64,000 nt of DNA, from assembly GCA_963920635.1 (NCBI GenBank), contig OY987305.1:11323153-11387152 (forward strand), read 5' to 3'. Positions 58,201-64,000 of this stretch are shown piece by piece. Under the pieces are notes generated by a model. It was not told where the DNA came from, ran no database searches, and saw only the letters and a program-made list of their open reading frames with translations. Each line of letters begins with the position of its first letter. Within the stretch, counting starts at the first letter, position 1. The translations under genes were made by a program, and so were the position numbers. The stretch comes from Pseudeuparius sepicola (lineage: Eukaryota > Arthropoda > Insecta > Coleoptera > Anthribidae).

Positions 58201-58462
58201 TTCCCTTATATAAGCACCTGCAGAATACCTCCTCCAAATATGTGCATATTATTACGGAATATCCTGCAGAATAATAAAGGGGAATGACAAATATAAACAA
58301 TAAATAAGTACGAAAGATGGATTCACTTTATGCATTATTTTGTGTAATATACGCCTTACAAGATTGTCAAAGATCTATTTTGGTTTGCTATTTTACAATC
58401 TAGGTATCTACCCATCCCTTTAAACGCTAGATTTCTTCTACCCAATAATAATGTCTCATCCA

Positions 58463-58502
58463 AGTGGCGCTATATATACCTACTGCTGTATATAGCGCCA
58501 CT
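58463..58502. repeat. Perfect hairpin AGTGGCGCTATATA
   Basis: A 14-bp arm at 58463-58476, 12-bp loop, and exact complement at 58489-58502. The stem contains the CTCF-like core AGTGGCGC. Confidence 0.8.
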
Positions 58503-59236
58503 ACACCAAGGTGGGCGCTCTGGAATTTTCAGTTTTAATGTAGTTTCAGGCTAAACAATAAACTGCTTGTTATCTACGCTCAGTTATTACCTTGTCCTTC
58601 CTAGTTTCATAATTTGCCAAACATCTTCCAAAAGATAATTAAACGTTGAGCACACATATGCTGTCTAGTTTTCACTTTTCGATACCGCGTAAAATATAAC
58701 TTCCCAGACAGCTAAAACAAACTTTGTAGTTTAGTAAATGGAACACTTTTCAGAAACATTTTTCACAAGCGATCCGAACATTAATTTTATTCGCGATCGA
58801 ACATACGAGTGCATAATAAATCTAATATTTCGTAAACGTCATGTTGTTTATGAAGTACAAAATTGGCATTTATGTGCAACAAGGGATGGAAAATGATTTT
58901 GGACCAAAGCAGCCTTTAATCACCTACATCTTCTGATGACAGTATCACTTCAATTTTATACCTATAATCAGTTTTCTTCCGATCAGTGTTGAGTTCCTCG
59001 GTTGTTGTTCAAGCATAGGAGGCCTACCACAGACCAAACTGTGAGGCCTACAGTCATTACTATAATCTTACAGAAACAAATTTTAGTTTCTAGAATACAG
59101 TTTTTAATATTTTGTTTCCCATACTATTGGGCCTTCCTTTTATCGAAATATTGTATCAATAACAGTTTAAAAGTGTTTGAAAATGGAAATATAAATAATT
59201 AATTTTTGGTTTCCAAATTTGTTTATTAAAAAATAT
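58503..59236. other. No gene seen
   Basis: AT-rich sequence without recognisable coding or repeat structure. Confidence 0.45.
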
Positions 59237-59239
59237 ATA

Positions 59240-60139
59240 CAGTGTATATATGGATTGAGTTCACATAAGGTATAAATAACTAAAAAAATTATAGTTGAAA
59301 TTTGACCTTCTGGATTGAGTTCACTAAGGTATAAATAACAAAAAAAAATTATAGTTGAAATTTAAGCTTCTAGGGATCAGCCCTACTAATTTGTGACATA
59401 ATTTTAGTTTCGGAAAATCACATATTTGCCTTGGATATTATGAAGAAACTAATTTTCCACATCAGTAAAGTGCCCTTTTGTAGGTTATACAACAAAATGT
59501 TATTGAGGAAACTTGTTCAGAATGAAAAACTGAGTGGGTTTGCGAAATTTCGAAAGTCTAGCCATACTTTGATTTTATCGCATTTTCCAACTTTTTTAGA
59601 AAAGTGCCCTTGTTGTAGGTTTTACGGCAGAATGTTACTAAGAAAACTTGTTCACAATGAAAAACTATATCGTGTGAAAAATTTCAACATCCTAGGTCTA
59701 CTTTGATTTTTGTGCGTTTTAATTTTTTAGCAGATCAAAATCAAAGTCGACCTAGGCTTTCGAAATTTGTCACAGCTATACAATTTTTCATTGTGAGCAA
59801 ATTTTTTTAATAACATTTCGCCGTAAAACCTACAAAAAGGGCACTTTTTTAAAAATAGTGGCAAAAATGCAAAAAAAAATCAAAGTAGGCCTATACTTTC
59901 AAAATTTCGCAAGCCTACTCAGTTTTTAATTCTGAAAAAGTTTCCTTAATAACATTTTGTCGTAAAAACCTACAAAAAGGGCACTTTAGTGATGTGGAAA
60001 ATTAGTTTGTCGAAATTAAAATTATGTCACAAATTAGTTTCAAACCAAGCAGGGCTGATCCCCAGAAGCTCAAATATCAACTCTAATTTTTTTGTTATTT
60101 ACGCCTTATGTGAACACAATCCGGCCGGGACACACTGTG
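59240..60139. mobile_element. CAGTGT-type hairpin element, 900 bp
   Basis: Starts CAGTGTATATATGGATTGAG and ends with a diverged inverted copy CAATCCGGCCGGGACACACT GTG, with TA on each side. Internal stem matches include TTCCACATCAGTAAAGTGCC with GGGCACTTTAGTGATGTGGA. The 38-bp segment GGATTGAGTTCACATAAGGT is duplicated in tandem at the left end. Same family as 32059-32720. Confidence 0.85.
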
Positions 60140-60605
60140 TAGGGAAATGTAACTTGTCATAATTTATTTGCGGTGAATATTTTAGAGGAACCATTAATTT
60201 CCTTTAGTATTAGAACGACGCGACGGTTTCTTATTTACAGACTGTTTTCCAGTTGATTAAGTAGGCACACCTTCCTTTTACGGAAAGTCAATTTTCGCGT
60301 ATTTTTAGCCATAGTTCTTCCGTTTTCGTGACAAGTAAAAAGGAGTCTGCTTTTATTGATGCTCCTAAAATTACGAATAAATTAAACGGAAAGAAGGTGA
60401 TATCCTTCGGAACTCTCAACGGAGTGGATGAATTCGTCTATAACTCTCCCGAACTTCAACTTCAAGGATACACTGAAAGGATTCCAACACGTCTCTAATA
60501 AGGGAAAAAGCGTCTACGGATTTGCTAAACCCCACCTTAGAACATTATAGATAACATTCGTAGTAATGAATGGCATCTTTATCCCTTTCGATACAGCTTT
60601 TATAC
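60140..60605. other. No gene recognised
   Basis: Less AT-rich than its flanks with short open stretches (for example around 60395-60500), but they match nothing I know. Confidence 0.4.
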
Positions 60606-60917
60606 AGTGCGACTTTTTTTAAACTTACCACCCCTCATACTCAAAAACTAATAATCCGAATTAACTACTATTTAGTATCGTTGTAAAGCTTTTTACATGA
60701 ACTTTCCGACTTTCCAATTTTAGATTTTGAAGTTGGGATGCGGGTGCGTAGGGGGATGAAGGGGGTAAGATATCAATTACGTCATTTTGGTTCCCTTTCT
60801 GTAATACCGGAACTGTTTTGGGCGTTTTTCGATACCTCTATCTCTTCCTGGGATAAAGGGGGTGGTAAGTTTTAAATAAGTCTGCCGTATGTTTGTGTTT
60901 TAAATAAGTCGCCGTAT
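60606..60917. repeat. Inverted-repeat element with terminal duplication
   Basis: GCGACTTTTTTTAAACTTACCACCC on the left pairs with GGTGGTAAGTTTTAAATAAGTCGC-type sequence on the right. At the right end a unit of about 29 bp (TTTTAAATAAGTCTGCCGTA...) is tandemly duplicated. Confidence 0.55.
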
Positions 60918-62070
60918 GTTTGTGATTCTCACAGATATATACCACATAACACATAATATTATAATTATAAGTAATTTTGAAATATCTAGAAACTTGCATG
61001 TAAAGAGTAAAATAAACATGGTTGCCATTTTTTGAAGTATTTACCATATGTACATAAAACAACAAACAAAATGGAAAATTTAGTCATAAACACGAGTGCA
61101 CTGGTATTCGGTTCTAGAATATATATGTAGTGGAAAAGTAACATCCATAATTTTTGGGGAGACAGGAAAGTGCAAAACATTCGAAATTGACAAAATTAAT
61201 GATCGCAAACATATATGGAGGACATTATATTCTCATAATGTGTTCTGTAAATTGATCTAGAGCCTATTTTATCGGCAAAATATAATTATTGCCTACAGAA
61301 ACTACAAATGCTGCGTTATGGAAATATGAGGGCTAAAAAGTGAAATTGGCTAGGGAGGATGTTGTTCGCCAAAATATTTTTCAAACTAAATTCCCCTCAT
61401 AATTAGATGTCATAAACATTACTGCTTTAATTTGGTCCGCTGTGAATATTAATTATAATTTTAAGAGATAAGACAGCAATGTTGGGAGTTCCTGTAAAAC
61501 TTCAAATTATAACAAAAAACAGTTGGTTAATGGTAAAACGGCTGCAAAATACTTGTGACGGTCTTTTTGAAATAATGATCTAATATGCAAAATGACGTTG
61601 CAGTTTTAAATTTTAAAAAATATATGAGGTTTTTTCTAGAAACAACGGAAAATACTGAGATTTCACCCACACTAATATATACTACATATTTACTAACTGA
61701 AGCGTTAATGAAGTTAATTTATTTACTTTTGGGGGGACAGCAGGGCTAATGTAAACAAGCAAACACCCGTTAATGGCGCGATAGGGGGACAAAGTGTTTA
61801 TAAACAAAGTTCTTATTGTAAATAAACAAACATCAGATTGCAATAAGCAACTGACAATAGGTATTCCTACTTATAATATTTATGTGTGGTAAATTTTCCT
61901 ATAACATTTATATCTCTCACCCTCAAAATTTGTGGAAATTAGAAATGGTTTAAATATTTTCTGAAATTTATTTGTAGCGCAAACTGATCCATTTAATTTA
62001 TAATTGGGTTTTACGCCACCAAACTGATTAAAATACAACTTTTTCAAGTTGCCTGGAAAATGCATAAATA
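60918..62070. other. No gene seen
   Basis: AT-rich, stops in all frames, no inverted-repeat structure detected. Confidence 0.45.
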
Positions 62071-62074
62071 ATTG

Positions 62075-62625
62075 TTATCATGCAGTAAATGAATGAAACT
62101 TTGAAATTAAACATATAAAACATGTTCTTAAGAAGAATAGTTATCCTACTGAATTTGTCGAGCAAGTTTTTCAGGATGGCAGAACAAAACAACAATACTA
62201 ATAGAATTAGAGAAATAAATCTGATGGACCGACCAGTAAATTTAATTATGCAGTATATTCCTCAGATAAAGTAAAACGCATAGGCAACCGTTTTAATGTC
62301 GAGAACAGTATTTAAAACCAAAAATACATTAAGATCGATAATAGTTAAAACGAAACCATTTAATAAGGTACAAAGTTCAAAAAATTGCATTTATAAAATT
62401 CCTTGTGAATGTGCAAAGTTCTATGTTGGGGAGACTTGTAGGCCATTTAACGTTCGTTTAAAAGAACATAAAAATTTTAACTTGACATTTATTAATGTGT
62501 CATTTCACTTTGACGTGACATGATCTTTGAGAAAGGAGAAAGATTTATTTTCCGAAAGCTCAGTAAACAAATTTGTTTAAATTATTTTTTGCTTTAAACG
62601 TACAAAGTTTCGTTCATTTACTGTT
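62075..62625 (+). mobile_element. Penelope-like element fragment flanked by inverted repeats
   Basis: CAGTAAATGAATGAAACTTTG on the left and CAAAGTTTCGTTCATTTACTG on the right differ at one base in inverted orientation. Between them, + strand frames read NSYPTEFVEQVFQDGR (typical of the end of the reverse transcriptase) and then a GIY-YIG segment. Confidence 0.6.
62296..62523 (+). pseudogene. GIY-YIG nuclease fragment of a Penelope-like element
   Basis: Reads NCIYKIPCECAKFYVGETCR then PFNVRLKEHKN, with the YKIPC...FYVGET signature. The downstream part is replaced by unrelated sequence and the upstream reading is frameshifted. About 75 residues are open; the ATG at 62296 is accidental. Confidence 0.75.
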
Positions 62626-64000
62626 CAGTACAATCAGTTTGGTTGCGAAAACCCCGATTAAAAATGAAATATAAATGGTTTAGTTAAATCTCATTTATAT
62701 GTCTTCAAAATACATAACATTTATAGTTTTTTGTAAATTATAAGTTATGTATTTTAAAGCAAAGTTGCTGTGCATTTGACGTGTTGTTGAAATATTAGAC
62801 ATACCATACATCAATTTAGATATCTTTGCGAATATAAATAGTAAATAGAGTCGACTGTAGTCAATACAAATTGCATATTTAACAAAAATATACCTACCTA
62901 TACCTATGTGGTATTTGCAATTGTCATTTTTTATTGGTGTGATGAAATATTATTCCAAATATTAGGCACTTTATAATATCTGTTTTATCTGTTACTATGG
63001 GCATATAAATCCACCACATCATTATTTATAATCTAGAATTATTACTCTTTGGATTTCGTTGTTTATCGCACCTACAGGCCCTGTTTATTGGAAAATTTGT
63101 TGTACAAAGTTAGGAATTTGAGAAGCGAGCAATTGAGAAACTTTTGCTAAGTATTATCAACTTTGAAGATGGGGATGTTTATTGCTTTCGACCTTGGTTA
63201 GAATAAAGTAAAGTACGTTCAAAGGTATAAGAAAGTTCTTCTATTAGTTGCAACTCCGTAATCAAGACTTTTTTTTAATAGGTCGTCAATGTGAAGTTAT
63301 TGATACTTTATAATATGTATAACACAATCAATAATATACAATAGGTATAACTTATTTTCATTAGACATGCTACTAAATTTATAAACATGGCTATTTTATT
63401 CTGCAGTTCTGATAAAAAAAAATTAAAAAATCTAAGCCCAGACCTGATTTTTCCACCTGCATTTTATGGCTCACCATTTTCTTAGCTGTAATTGGCTTAG
63501 ACCCGACATAAACAGGTTAGGTTAGGCATATAAAATTATAACAAATTGTAGAATGCCTATGGATATCAGAGTAAGTACAAGTAGAAAACAAAATTATGCA
63601 AAAGATCCAATCAAGAATCAAGGCAGATAATCTGTGCCTAGTCTATATAAATATTATTTATGTTTGATAAAGGTATCCTTATCCTTAGCTCACAAGTCTC
63701 TGGGAAGGCTATGTATACCTTTTTGAGTCCTCTTGGAGTATGATTGAGTCTCGTAACTATAAATTCTGCCCTGGGCGGAGAGCAAAGTTCCACCTTTGTC
63801 AATACTGTCTTTAAAGAATGCCCCAGAAAAATAATCTCATATTATATTCATTTATTTTATACGCCCTGCTCTGGAGATTCGTGATGTAATTTCAGTGGGA
63901 CATTTTAAGTACGTATACTGTTTGGTTTTCGCTTGTAAAAATGCATATGTACGTAAAATGAATAAAATTGAAAATAAAAAAAAACCTTTTTAATAACAAG
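62626..64000. other. No gene seen
   Basis: AT-rich tail of the window. No exon of the gene starting at 44459 was recognised here. Confidence 0.45.

Overview
This is an AT-rich, intron-bearing, transposon-dense stretch of an animal nuclear genome, almost certainly an insect. The only gene I can name with confidence is the inositol 1,4,5-trisphosphate receptor (Itpr), and its protein reads as an insect version. Mariner, hAT and Penelope-like debris is compatible with a beetle or another TE-rich insect, but the order is a guess. No bacterial, CRISPR or operon-type features are present.

1-41.07 kb holds the 3' two thirds of Itpr on the + strand. I assembled 23 exons (261-40753) by splice sites, phase and family resemblance. 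They join without a frame break into about 2287 residues running from the first RIH domain through the RIH-associated domain, six membrane segments and pore, the Cys2His2 linker finger and the C-terminal coiled coil, to a TAA stop. The 5' third lies to the left of the window. Two AATAAA signals follow the stop.

The outstanding structure is in the 21.4-kb intron between a 27-nt microexon (1935-1961) and the next exon (23378). A mariner-like element (2916-21869, TA flanks, 660-bp terminal inverted repeats) carries a transposase gene on the minus strand that is split in two: N-terminal half at 20342-20958, C-terminal half at 3568-4022. Sitting in the split is an unclassified 16.3-kb, nearly perfect palindrome (about 4024-20341): two arms of about 7.8 kb around a 770-bp unique spacer (11811-12580). 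The arms carry tandem arrays and one decayed gene fragment, but no intact gene. Transcribed inside Itpr pre-mRNA, it would be a very long hairpin.

22-41 kb: the remaining introns hold a LINE 3' end, several hAT elements with exact 8-bp target duplications, a TTAA-flanked inverted-repeat element, a tRNA-like SINE candidate and a family that occurs at 31.6-33.2 and 38.7-39.3 kb.

41-64 kb is mostly intergenic or intronic repeat. Palindromic (hairpin) elements ending in CAGGGTG or CAGTGT with TA flanks recur at 45.6, 50.4, 53.3 and 59.2 kb, and a related palindrome lies at 55.7 kb. There are also two Penelope-like GIY-YIG fragments (56.8 and 62.3 kb) and a further 8-bp-TSD hAT element (48.2 kb). 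One CpG-rich block at 44.0-44.6 kb contains AGATGGCG motifs and a convincing first coding exon (ATG at 44459, donor at 44568) of a second + strand gene, whose short N-terminus weakly suggests an SLC12 cation-chloride cotransporter. I found no further exon of it before 64 kb.
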